From positions 1-64,000 of the forward strand of contig VXME01000046.1 in the NCBI GenBank assembly GCA_009861545.1: 64,000 bases of DNA, written 5' to 3'. Below the pieces are notes generated by a model. The model saw only the letters and a list, made by a program, of their open reading frames with translations, did not search any database and was not told the DNA's origin. This document shows positions 1 through 7,933 of this stretch, piece by piece (positions within the stretch are counted from its first letter, which is position 1; each line of letters starts with the position of its first letter). The DNA is from Acidobacteriota bacterium. Lineage in GTDB: Bacteria; Acidobacteriota; Vicinamibacteria; Vicinamibacterales; UBA8438. The translations under genes and the position numbers were made by a program.

Positions 1-33
1 GGTCCCGGTAACCTATTGAATCTATTGGAGTAA

Positions 34-720
34 TTCCTGGGACACTACTGGGTCGGCGCCGAAGCACGGAACACGACGGTTACCGCCCTGCTCGACAACC
101 CGCGGATAGGCGTCGTGCAACTGGACCGGCGCGGGCGGATCATGGCGGTCAACGATCGCGCCGGCGGCATCCTGCGGCGTGGCGATGGGTTGGCAGATCG
201 CAACGGAATGCTGCGCGCCCGCGCGCCGGAGGAACAGGTCCGTCTCGAGCGACTGGTGGGCGACGCGCTGCCGACTTCCGGCGCGGTCGCGGTCAGCGGC
301 GCCATGCTGGTCCGCCGCTCGGCCGTGTCGCCGCCGTTCGCGGTGCACGTCAAGCCGGTGAGCGTCGCGCAACCGGACTACGGCGCGCGGCACGTCGCCG
401 CGCTGGTGCTGATTGTCGAGCCGGCACACCACCAGCGTGTCGATCCGGGCCTGGTGGCCACGACCCTGGGTCTGACGCCCGGGGAGAGTCGGGTGGCGGT
501 CTGGTTGGCGGAAGGCAAGAGCGTGCGGGACATGGCCGAGGCGACCGGACACACGCAAGGCGCCATCTACTGGCACCTGAAGGAGATCTACCGGAAGCAA
601 TCCATCTCGCGGCAGGTGGACCTGGTGCGGTTGGTGCTGTCGCTCGCCGAGTTCGGCGATCGGTCGGACCCCCCAATCCCCGGTGACGAGCGTCTCCGGC
701 AACGCCGCCTTCCGCGGTAG
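34..720 (+). pseudogene. LuxR-type regulator, 5'-truncated
   Basis: Encodes the C-terminal part of a helix-turn-helix transcriptional regulator. A PAS-like segment (GVVQLDRRGRIMAVNDRAGG) is followed by a LuxR-type DNA-binding domain near the end (LTPGESRVAVWLAEGKS and a recognition-helix region ending in DLVRLVLSLAEF). The frame stays open back to an in-frame TAA at 31-33, and residues just after that stop (AEARNTTVTALLDNPRIGVVQ) already read like the middle of such a protein. The first credible start codon is the GTG at 115. The first 35 bases are unusually AT-rich for this genome. I infer that the gene has lost its N-terminal part through a nonsense change, frameshift or junction; the sequence to the left is not visible. 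A short functional protein starting at 115 is the alternative. Confidence 0.55.
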
Positions 721-785
721 TCCTGGCGGGCGACCTGATCCCCCACGGCGGTCTGCTCCGCCCGGATGGATCGGCCGTACCTGGT

Positions 786-814
786 GGTCTGCACCGTTCT
801 ACGGCGCAGACTCC
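786..814. repeat. Dispersed hairpin repeat, copy 1
   Basis: On the minus strand this forms an 11-pair stem: GTCTGC-G-CCGT, loop AGA, ACGG-T-GCAGAC, with one G.U pair. The stop codon of the minus-strand molybdopterin subunit gene lies inside it. A near copy lies at 47837-47865 over the 3' end of the shell-protein gene. It probably acts as a 3'-end or terminator-like RNA hairpin or is a palindromic repeat family; there is no T tract. Confidence 0.55.
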
Positions 815-2976
815 CCGGTCCGCGACAGGTCCCGATTCTTGATCGGCAGATTCCGGACCCGGATCCCCGTAGCGGCGAAGATGGCGTTGGTGACGGCCGG
901 CGCCACCGGCGGCACGCCCGGCTCGCCGAGGCCGCCGAGGCGCTCGCCCGAGCGGATGAATGCCACCTGGACGTCGGGGGCGTCCACCATGCGGATCATC
1001 CGATGGTCGCCGAAGTTGCTCTCGACGACGCGGCCGCCCTCGATCGTGATCTCGCCGACCATGGCGGCGGAGAGACCGAAGACGACGCCGCCCTCGATCT
1101 GGGCCGCGGCGCCGTCGGTGTTGACCACGTCGCCGCAGTCGACGGCGGCATGGACGTTGCGGACGCGGAGCCTGCCTGCCGGTGAGACCGCCACGTGGGC
1201 CACCTGGGCGACGATGGAGCCGAAGCTCTCCGCGATGGCGATGCCCCGGCCTTCACCCTCCGGAAGCGGGCCGCCCCAGCCGGCCATCTCCGCCGCCCGG
1301 TCGAGCGCGGCGCGGAAACGGGGGTGCTCGTCCATCAGGTCGCGGCGGAACGCGTAGGGGTCTCGGCCTGCGGCGTGGGCCAGCTCGTCGATGAACGACT
1401 CCTTGAAGAAGCCGTGCTGCGAGTTGAGAACCGACCGCCACGCGCCCTCGCGGATGTGGTGTGCGACATTCCTCGCGTCGAACCGCTGGTCCGCGATGGC
1501 GTACGGCATGAACAGGGACTCGCGGTCGCCGCCCCCCGCGTAGTGGGCCCCGACGGCGAGCGGACGGCCGTCGGCATCGAGCGCACCCGCGTAGCGGCAC
1601 ATCGCGGCCGGCCGGTAGTAGTCGTGCTGGATGTCGTTCTCGCGGCTCCAGACCAGCTTGACCGGAACCGGCGACATCGCCTTCGCGATGCGCGCGGCGA
1701 GGTCGACGTAGTCGAAACAGAACGGGAGGCGGCGGCCGTAGCCTCCGCCGAGCATCAGGTTCGTGAGGTGGGCTCGATCCGTGTCGAAGTCCAGGGCGCT
1801 CGCCGCGACGGAGCGCGCGTTCAGCGGATCCTGGGTCCCCGCCCACACCTCGGCACGTTCACCCTCGACCCGCACGGTGCACGCCATCGGCTCCATCGTG
1901 GCGTGGGCGAGAAAGGGGACGCGGTAGTCGGCCGTGATGACCCTGGCGGCCTCCGCCGGCATCTGTGGGGCGGCGCCGAGTGCTTCGTCGAACGCCGCGA
2001 AGATGGACGCACTGGAGACGTCGCCGTGGCCGGCATCGTCGTACGCCGGCTCCAGTGCCGCGAGCGCCTTGCGGGCGCGCCAGTAGCTGTCGGCGACGAC
2101 GGCGACCGCCTCCTCCAGTTCCACGACCGCCTCCACGCCGGGCATCGACTTCGCCGGCGCCGGGTCGACCGATATCAGCCTGCCGCCCTGCACCGGCGCG
2201 ATGTCGACCGCCGCGTGGAGCATGCCGGGCAAGGTGAAGTCGATGCCGTAGCGAACGCCGCCGTCGACCTTCGGCGGGATGTCGAAGCGCGGCTTCGCGG
2301 TGCGCCGGATGGTGTAGGTGTCCGGATCCTTCAGCGCCGGGTTCGACGGGACCCCGATTGCCGCCGCGGCCCTCGCCAGCTCGCCGAAGCTCGCCCGCCG
2401 TCCGGTCGGCGCGTGCGCGACGTGGGACCGGGCCGCGGCGCACTCCGCGGCCGGGACGCCGAAGCGCTCCGCCGCCGCCGCGAGCAGCATCTCCCGCGCC
2501 GCCGCGCCCGCGATGCGCATGCCGTAGCCGGTGCCCCGCACCGCCAGCGACCCGCCGGTCGCCTGCGTGCCGAACCAGCGCGCGAGCCGGTAGGCGCCGT
2601 AGTCGACGGCGCGCCCCAGCGGCGCCGGCATCGACTCGCCCGTGAACGCGCGCAGCATGTAGGCGTTGGCGTACGCGTCGAGGGCGGGCGCCTCCTCGAT
2701 GCGTACCCGTTCCCAGTCGGCCTCCATCTCTTCGGCCGCCATCATGGCGAGCCCGGTCTGCGGTCCCTGCCCCATCTCGCAGTGCGGAACCAGGATGGTG
2801 ACGAAATTGTCGGGGGTGACCGTGATCCAGGTCGTCAGCTCGCCCTTGTCGATTGCATCCGCCGAGACGACGCCGTGGCGGCCCGGCGCGAACGCCACGC
2901 CGGCGACGCCGAGGACGAAACCGCCGCCCACGAGGCTCCCGGCACCGATGAAGGCGCGTCGCGTCCACTTACGCAT
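799..2976 (-). CDS. Molybdopterin-binding oxidoreductase subunit (xanthine dehydrogenase family, IorB-like)
   Basis: Large molybdenum-cofactor subunit of a two-subunit periplasmic aldehyde or isoquinoline oxidoreductase-type enzyme; 725 residues from the ATG at 2976 (a GTG at 2979 is an alternative). The N-terminus has a twin-arginine signal (RRAFIG at residues 6-11) and a hydrophobic stretch, so it is exported folded. GGGYGRR near residue 410 and GEPGVPPVAPA near residue 685, which carries the presumed catalytic Glu, are family signatures, and the length is normal. The enzyme normally needs a small 2Fe-2S subunit encoded just upstream. Here only about 30 codons of that gene remain, overlapping this start, so the enzyme may be orphaned or partnered in trans. 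The substrate cannot be told from sequence. Confidence 0.88.
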   Translation of the reverse strand: MRKWTRRAFIGAGSLVGGGFVLGVAGVAFAPGRHGVVSADAIDKGELTTWITVTPDNFVTILVPHCEMGQGPQTGLAMMAAEEMEADWERVRIEEAPALDAYANAYMLRAFTGESMPAPLGRAVDYGAYRLARWFGTQATGGSLAVRGTGYGMRIAGAAAREMLLAAAAERFGVPAAECAAARSHVAHAPTGRRASFGELARAAAAIGVPSNPALKDPDTYTIRRTAKPRFDIPPKVDGGVRYGIDFTLPGMLHAAVDIAPVQGGRLISVDPAPAKSMPGVEAVVELEEAVAVVADSYWRARKALAALEPAYDDAGHGDVSSASIFAAFDEALGAAPQMPAEAARVITADYRVPFLAHATMEPMACTVRVEGERAEVWAGTQDPLNARSVAASALDFDTDRAHLTNLMLGGGYGRRLPFCFDYVDLAARIAKAMSPVPVKLVWSRENDIQHDYYRPAAMCRYAGALDADGRPLAVGAHYAGGGDRESLFMPYAIADQRFDARNVAHHIREGAWRSVLNSQHGFFKESFIDELAHAAGRDPYAFRRDLMDEHPRFRAALDRAAEMAGWGGPLPEGEGRGIAIAESFGSIVAQVAHVAVSPAGRLRVRNVHAAVDCGDVVNTDGAAAQIEGGVVFGLSAAMVGEITIEGGRVVESNFGDHRMIRMVDAPDVQVAFIRSGERLGGLGEPGVPPVAPAVTNAIFAATGIRVRNLPIKNRDLSRTGESAP

Positions 2977-3069
2977 CACGCTCCTCCTGCTTCTCGCCCT
3001 CCGCGATGGCGTGAATCGCGCGGCGCACGCGGACGAACGTGCCGCAGCGGCAGATGTTGGTGACGGAGG
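2969..3069 (-). pseudogene. 3' remnant of the 2Fe-2S small subunit (IorA-like)
   Basis: Read on the minus strand, the last about 32 codons give VTNICRCGTFVRVRRAIHAI and end in a TAA that overlaps the start of the molybdopterin subunit gene, the normal spacing for iorA-iorB type pairs. The CRCGT motif is the second cysteine pair of the C-terminal [2Fe-2S] domain in this family. Everything upstream (the plant-ferredoxin-like domain and the first cysteines) is missing, and the homology stops exactly where the Uma2 gene ends at 3070. It therefore cannot make a functional electron-transfer subunit. I infer a deletion or insertion junction at about 3070. Confidence 0.85.
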
Positions 3070-3621
3070 CTACGGAGACTCGAAGACGCGCGCGGCGTCG
3101 AACGTCAGGTCCGGCAGGAGGACCGACTGCACGGTCTCGTCACCGGAAGCAACCTGCGTTTCCCGGTAGGCGCCCTCTTCGAGCGCATGCACCTCGATCT
3201 GTCGGGCGACGGGATCGACAATCCAGTATTCGGGCACCCCGTAGCGTGCGAACAGCCACCGCTTCCGGCCCCGGTCCGTCGAGGTCGAGGAAGGCGACAG
3301 CACCTCCACCACGATGTCCGGCGCATGCCGGGTCACGGCATCGGGTTGCACCAGGCGGCGGCGCTCGGCGCGGAAGAACAGCACGTCAGGCTGGACGACA
3401 TCGAACTCGTCCAACACGATGTCGAGCGGCGCGGTCAGCACCAGACCGCCGCGTCTCGCGATGTAGTCGTCCAGAATCCGGACGATCAACTGGTGACGAG
3501 GGAGCGGCGATGGAAGCACGACGAGCTCTCCTCCGTGGATCTCGTAGCGGCGCCCGTCATCCGGCATGCGCTCCAGGTCGGCGTAGCCGACACGCGGTTG
3601 CACGTCCTGCATGGGCGCCAT
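3070..3621 (-). CDS. Uma2 family protein (DUF820, restriction-endonuclease fold)
   Basis: 183 residues from the ATG at 3621 (another Met lies three codons later). Uma2 proteins have a PD-(D/E)XK nuclease-like fold and unknown cellular role; they are often present in many paralogues. Visible core: QPDVLFF, then PDIVVEVLSPSS, then RKRWLFARYGVPEYWIVDP, which together supply the Asp, Glu and Lys/Arg positions of the fold. The frame is open further upstream to 4014, but that extension has no family similarity and low-complexity composition. The stop codon abuts the iorA stub, so the downstream molybdoenzyme gene may now depend on transcription from here. Two further Uma2 genes are at 21.2 and 22.7 kb. 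Confidence 0.85.
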   Translation of the reverse strand: MAPMQDVQPRVGYADLERMPDDGRRYEIHGGELVVLPSPLPRHQLIVRILDDYIARRGGLVLTAPLDIVLDEFDVVQPDVLFFRAERRRLVQPDAVTRHAPDIVVEVLSPSSTSTDRGRKRWLFARYGVPEYWIVDPVARQIEVHALEEGAYRETQVASGDETVQSVLLPDLTFDAARVFESP

Positions 3622-3832
3622 GGTAGCACCCGCAACGAATGCGAAACTCGTGCCGCTCGAGTACCCCGGGGACCGGACCCTGGACGGCGTGCGGGTGGCG
3701 GGAACTGCGATCTCGCGCTGAAGTATCATCGCGAGGAATGCGAAGTTCGCTGCGATCATTGCGGGATTCCAACGGGCGTCGTCGCGTGGCCCGGGCGGGA
3801 GCCGACGGTGTGCGGCTCCGGGGAGGAACATC

Positions 3833-4834
3833 GTGAGAACAGGCAAGTTGCCGGCCTTGTGCATGGCGCTGTTGCTGTCGGGAACCTGGGTTCTCGCCGA
3901 ACAGGAGGCAGGCGGATGCGAGCCGGTGGGCGACATCCGGTTCATCTGCGACCTGATCGGTCCGGAGGATCTCGCCGTCGTGCCCGGCGACGAGTGGGTC
4001 GTCGTGTCGGGCAACCAGGAAGGGGGCCGGATTCATCTGATCAACGTTGCCGACAAGACCACGTCCGTCCTCTTCCCGACGGCCGACCGGGCCGAGCGGC
4101 TCGATGCCGCGACCTATCCTTCGTGTCCGGGCCCCCTGGAGGCGGCGGAGCTGGATCAGGACGAGTTCAGGGCGCACGGCCTCTACCTGAAGCCGGGGGA
4201 GGGCGACGTGCATGCGCTGTACGTCGTGCACCACGGGCGGCGGGAGTCGATCGAGGTGTTCGAGCTCGACGCCGGCGCGATGCCGATGACGTTGGCGTGG
4301 GTCGGGTGCGCGGTGGCGCCGGAGGGCCTGCGCCTCAACTCGGTGGTGGCGCTTCCCGAGGGCGGCTTCGCGGCGACGAGCACCTCCACCGGAGACGTCT
4401 GGGAATGGAGCACCGCCGGCGGCTGGGCCGTGATTCCCGGAACCGACGACACGACGCCGAACGGCCTGGAGATCTCGCCCGACGGCCGCTGGCTGTACGT
4501 GGCCGGCTGGCGCGGCGAGAAGCTCACGCGGTTGTCGCGCGGGGGACCGCCCCGGCAGAAGGACGTGGTGCCCGTACCGTTCCGTCCGGACAACCTGCGG
4601 TACGTCGACGACGGCGCGCTGATTCTGGCCGCCGGGCACGGCAACTTCGGCACGCCGGAGGAGACGTCGAACGTCGCCTTCGTGGATCCCGAGACGCTGG
4701 AGGTGAGGCACATCTTCACGCACCCGCGCCTGGAGGGGTTCGCGTCGTCGACGGCGGCGATCCGCATCGCCGGTGAGATCTGGCTCGGGACGAACCGCGG
4801 CGGGATGGTGGCCTACTTCCCGGCGCCGGAATAG
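3833..4834 (+). CDS. Secreted beta-propeller protein (SMP-30/gluconolactonase-like)
   Basis: 333 residues starting with GTG behind a GGGGAGGA ribosome-binding site. Residues 1-22 look like a Sec signal peptide. The rest has propeller-like repeats: PEDLAVVPGDEWVVVSGN, a central NGLEISPDGRWLYVAGWRG, the classic SMP-30 blade signature, and a final blade ending GEIWLGTNRGGMVAYF. Such proteins act as periplasmic lactonases or simply as propeller scaffolds. It lies 115 bases upstream of the PQQ dehydrogenase gene and in the same direction, so hydrolysing a lactone made by that enzyme is a reasonable guess, not something the sequence proves. Confidence 0.7.
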   Translation: MRTGKLPALCMALLLSGTWVLAEQEAGGCEPVGDIRFICDLIGPEDLAVVPGDEWVVVSGNQEGGRIHLINVADKTTSVLFPTADRAERLDAATYPSCPGPLEAAELDQDEFRAHGLYLKPGEGDVHALYVVHHGRRESIEVFELDAGAMPMTLAWVGCAVAPEGLRLNSVVALPEGGFAATSTSTGDVWEWSTAGGWAVIPGTDDTTPNGLEISPDGRWLYVAGWRGEKLTRLSRGGPPRQKDVVPVPFRPDNLRYVDDGALILAAGHGNFGTPEETSNVAFVDPETLEVRHIFTHPRLEGFASSTAAIRIAGEIWLGTNRGGMVAYFPAPE

Positions 4835-4949
4835 GGACCGGTCAGCCGCGCTCGTCGGTGGGACAGGACGGCAGCACGCGCCCGCCGGGAATGCAGTGCG
4901 CCGCACGGAGAACGGCGGGGGCCCGGCCGGAACAGAGGAGTTGGAAGCC

Positions 4950-6584
4950 ATGAAGCGGTCTGTCTTCGTCGTCGCCGCCCTGTTCGTATCCGCTTCGATC
5001 TCGACCGCGCAGGAGCCGTCCGCCGGGGACGGCGTGCCGCAGTTCGCGCCGGTCACCTGGGAGCGCCTCGTCAACGCCGCCGACGAGCCGCACAACTGGC
5101 TGATGTACAACGGCACGCTCGACAGCAAGCGCTTTTCGCTTCTCGACCGGATCGACCGGACGAACGTCGCCGAGCTGGAGCTGAAGTGGGCCTACAACAT
5201 CCGCCAGCTCGACCGGACGGAGACGACGCCGCTGGTGGTCGACGGCGTGATGTTCATCACCGAGTCGCCGAGCAACGTGACCGCTGTGGATGCAACCACG
5301 GGGCGGCCCTTCTGGCGCTACGAGCATCCACTGCCCGACGACCTCCGCATCTGCTGCGGGCGCAACAACCGCGGCGTCGCCATCCTGGGCGAAACGCTCT
5401 ACATGAGCACGCTCGACGCGCACCTGGTCGCCATCGACGCGCGCACCGGCAACCTGGTGTGGGATGCCGAGGTGGCGGACTACCGGGGCGGCTACAGCAA
5501 GACCGCGGCGCCGCTCGTCGTCAAGGACCGGGTGGTGACCGGCATCGCCGGCGGGGAATTCGGCATACGGGGGTTCCTGGACTCGTACGACGCCGAGACC
5601 GGCGAGCTCGAATGGCGGACGTACACGATCCCGGGGCCGGACCATCCCGACAACGAGACCTGGTTGGGCGATTCGTGGCGCACGGGCGGCTCGCCGACCT
5701 GGATCACCGGTTCGTACGATCCGGATCTGAACCTGGTCTACTGGGGCACCGGCAACCCCGGCCCCGACTACGGCAGCGAGATGCGGCTGGGCGACAACCT
5801 GTACTCCGACTCGGTGCTCGCGCTCGACGGGGACACGGGCGAGATGCGCTGGTACTTCCAGTTCACGCCGCACGACGTCCACGACTGGGACGCCATCCAG
5901 ATCCCGGTGCTCGCCGACATCGAGATGCCGGACGGGCCGCGGCGGGCCATGCTCTGGGCCAACCGCAACGGCTTCTACTACACGCTCGACCGCGAGACCG
6001 GCGAGTTTCTGCTCGGCAAGCCGTTCGCCCTGCTGACCTGGGCCGAGGGGCTCGACGAGAACGGCCGTCCGATCCGGGTGCCCGGCCTGTTCCCCTCGCC
6101 CGAAGGGACGGTGGTGGCGCCGACCGCGGGCGGCGCCACCAACTGGTGGTCGCCGGCGTTCAACCCGCGCACCGGGCTTCTCTACGTCAACTCGTTCGAC
6201 GGCGAGGGCGAGTTCTTCCTGCGCGACGAGGAGTACGTCGAGGGCGAGCGCTACACCGGCGGGGGCGTGCAGTCGCCGCAGCCGATGGACAACTACCGGA
6301 GCGCCATCCGGGCGATCGAGCCGACCACCGGCGACATCCGCTGGGAGTTCGAGATGAAGCCGCGGGCCCGCTCCGGCGTGCTGGCCACGGCGGGCGAGCT
6401 CGTCTTCAGCGCGACCGTCGACGGCTACTTCTTCGCGCTCGACGCCGATACCGGCGAGGAGCTCTGGCACATCCCGCTCGGCGGCCCGGTCAACGCGAAC
6501 CCGATGACCTACGCCGTCGACGGGCAGCAGTACGTGACGATGTCGGTGGGGAACACGGTCTACACGTTCGGCCTGGACGACTAG
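4950..6584 (+). CDS. PQQ-dependent dehydrogenase (quinoprotein alcohol dehydrogenase type)
   Basis: Periplasmic quinoprotein of 544 residues that would oxidise an alcohol or sugar using PQQ; signal peptide 1-20. Family marks: the opening DEPHNWLMYNGTLDSKRFS, vicinal cysteines in RICCGRNNRG near residue 133 (the disulfide ring next to PQQ in methanol-dehydrogenase relatives), WGTGNPGPDYG near 264, and PHDVHDWDA near 308-314. The last places Asp-x-Asp at the catalytic position; in XoxF/ExaF-type enzymes the second Asp coordinates a lanthanide. The length is shorter than classical MxaF. The start is supported by the GAGGAG at 4936-4941. The downstream serine hydrolase starts 9 bases after the stop, so the two are probably co-transcribed. 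Confidence 0.9.
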   Translation: MKRSVFVVAALFVSASISTAQEPSAGDGVPQFAPVTWERLVNAADEPHNWLMYNGTLDSKRFSLLDRIDRTNVAELELKWAYNIRQLDRTETTPLVVDGVMFITESPSNVTAVDATTGRPFWRYEHPLPDDLRICCGRNNRGVAILGETLYMSTLDAHLVAIDARTGNLVWDAEVADYRGGYSKTAAPLVVKDRVVTGIAGGEFGIRGFLDSYDAETGELEWRTYTIPGPDHPDNETWLGDSWRTGGSPTWITGSYDPDLNLVYWGTGNPGPDYGSEMRLGDNLYSDSVLALDGDTGEMRWYFQFTPHDVHDWDAIQIPVLADIEMPDGPRRAMLWANRNGFYYTLDRETGEFLLGKPFALLTWAEGLDENGRPIRVPGLFPSPEGTVVAPTAGGATNWWSPAFNPRTGLLYVNSFDGEGEFFLRDEEYVEGERYTGGGVQSPQPMDNYRSAIRAIEPTTGDIRWEFEMKPRARSGVLATAGELVFSATVDGYFFALDADTGEELWHIPLGGPVNANPMTYAVDGQQYVTMSVGNTVYTFGLDD

Positions 6585-6593
6585 GAGGCTCGC

Positions 6594-7901
6594 ATGAAGG
6601 CGTCAGTGCAGCGGTGTTCGATTCTCGGTGTGGTCGTCCTGGCGGCGGCCACCGTCGGCCTGCACGGCGCGTCGGCCGACCTGCCGGTGATGGACGGCGT
6701 GCCGACGGCCGAGCCCGAAGCGGTCGGCATGTCTTCCGGGCGCCTCGAGCGGCTCGATCGGGTGATGCGGGCCTACATCGACCGCGAGGAGGTGGCGGGC
6801 GTCGTCACCCTCGTCGCCCGGCGCGGCAAGGTGGTCAACTTCTCGGCGCAGGGCCATCGCGATGTCGAAGGCGGCAAGGCGATGACCCACGACACCATCT
6901 TCCGCATGGCGTCGATGACCAAGCCGATCGCCTCGGTGGCGCTGATGATGCTCTACGAGGAGGGGCGCTTCCAGCTCCGCGACCCCATCTCGAAGTGGCT
7001 GCCGGAGTTCGCGGACATGCAGGTGGCGATCCCCGCACCCGAGCAGGAGCGACTCACCGGGCGCTACAAGCTCGTTCCCGCCGCGCGGCCCATCACCGTG
7101 CAGCACGTGCTGACCCACACCGCGGGGCTGGCCAACACCTACCGCGGTCTGACCCAGCCCGAGTTCCAGGCGATGAACGCCGAGCGCAAGCCGCACGACA
7201 CGGTGGGCGACATGGTGGAGCGGCTGGCGAAGCTGCCCCTCAACTTCCACCCGGGCGACCGCTGGGAGTACGGCCGGGCCACCGACGTGGTGGGGCGGCT
7301 GGTCGAGGTGATGTCGGGCAAGACACTGGATGCGTTCTTCCGCGAACGCATCTTCGGGCCGCTCGACATGCCGGACACGCACTTCTACCTGCCGAAGTCG
7401 AAGCTCGACCGGTTCGCCGCGCTCTACGGGCCGAACGACGACGGGAAGCGCGTTCTGACCGAGGCGCCGACCGCCGACAGCCGGTTCGTCCGCGAGCCGC
7501 ACGTCTACTTCAGCGGCGCCGGCGGCCTGGTATCGACCGCGCGCGACTATTTCCGCTTCCACCAGATGATGCTGAACGGCGGCGAGCTCGACGGCGTGCG
7601 GATCCTGAGCCGCAAGACCATCGAGCTGATGACCGCCAACCACACCGGCGATTTCGGCATCTGGCTCGCCGGCCCCGGCTACGGCTTCGGTCTCGGCTAC
7701 GCCGTCGTCACGGACCTCGGGCCGTCGGCGACACCGCGCTCGGAGGGCTCCTACTACTGGGGCGGCGCCTTCGGCACCATCTTCTGGGTGGACCCGTCGG
7801 AGGAGCTGATTGGCATCATGCTGACGCAGATGCGGCCGTACACGCACCTGCGCATCCGCGACGACTTGGCGACGATGACCTACCAGGCAATCGTCGATTG
7901 A
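6594..7901 (+). CDS. Serine hydrolase, beta-lactamase class C/EstB-like
   Basis: 435 residues with a signal peptide (1-25), so periplasmic or secreted. The catalytic SxxK motif is SMTK near residue 106. HTAGL follows near 175, and the expected Tyr motif region is around WEYGRATDVVG. The C-terminus carries YYWGGAFGTIFWVDPSEELIG, typical of the EstB/LACTB-like esterase branch rather than true AmpC. Such enzymes hydrolyse esters or amides; resistance is not implied. Nine bases separate it from the upstream quinoprotein gene, and GGAGG lies just before the ATG. A paralogue is at 9234-10547. Confidence 0.88.
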   Translation: MKASVQRCSILGVVVLAAATVGLHGASADLPVMDGVPTAEPEAVGMSSGRLERLDRVMRAYIDREEVAGVVTLVARRGKVVNFSAQGHRDVEGGKAMTHDTIFRMASMTKPIASVALMMLYEEGRFQLRDPISKWLPEFADMQVAIPAPEQERLTGRYKLVPAARPITVQHVLTHTAGLANTYRGLTQPEFQAMNAERKPHDTVGDMVERLAKLPLNFHPGDRWEYGRATDVVGRLVEVMSGKTLDAFFRERIFGPLDMPDTHFYLPKSKLDRFAALYGPNDDGKRVLTEAPTADSRFVREPHVYFSGAGGLVSTARDYFRFHQMMLNGGELDGVRILSRKTIELMTANHTGDFGIWLAGPGYGFGLGYAVVTDLGPSATPRSEGSYYWGGAFGTIFWVDPSEELIGIMLTQMRPYTHLRIRDDLATMTYQAIVD

Positions 7902-7933
7902 CGGCCTCGCCGCGATGTCGGATCGACGGTGCG

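Noticed and set aside
1195-3063. A 622-codon open frame on the + strand opposite the molybdopterin subunit gene
   Set aside because: It is antisense to a gene with clear motifs, Arg/Gly/His-rich and without recognisable domains. GC-rich DNA keeps antisense frames open.
3622-4014. N-terminal extension of the Uma2 protein up to an ATG at 4014
   Set aside because: It has no family similarity, low-complexity composition and overlaps the divergent propeller gene; the ATG at 3621 gives the normal Uma2 length.
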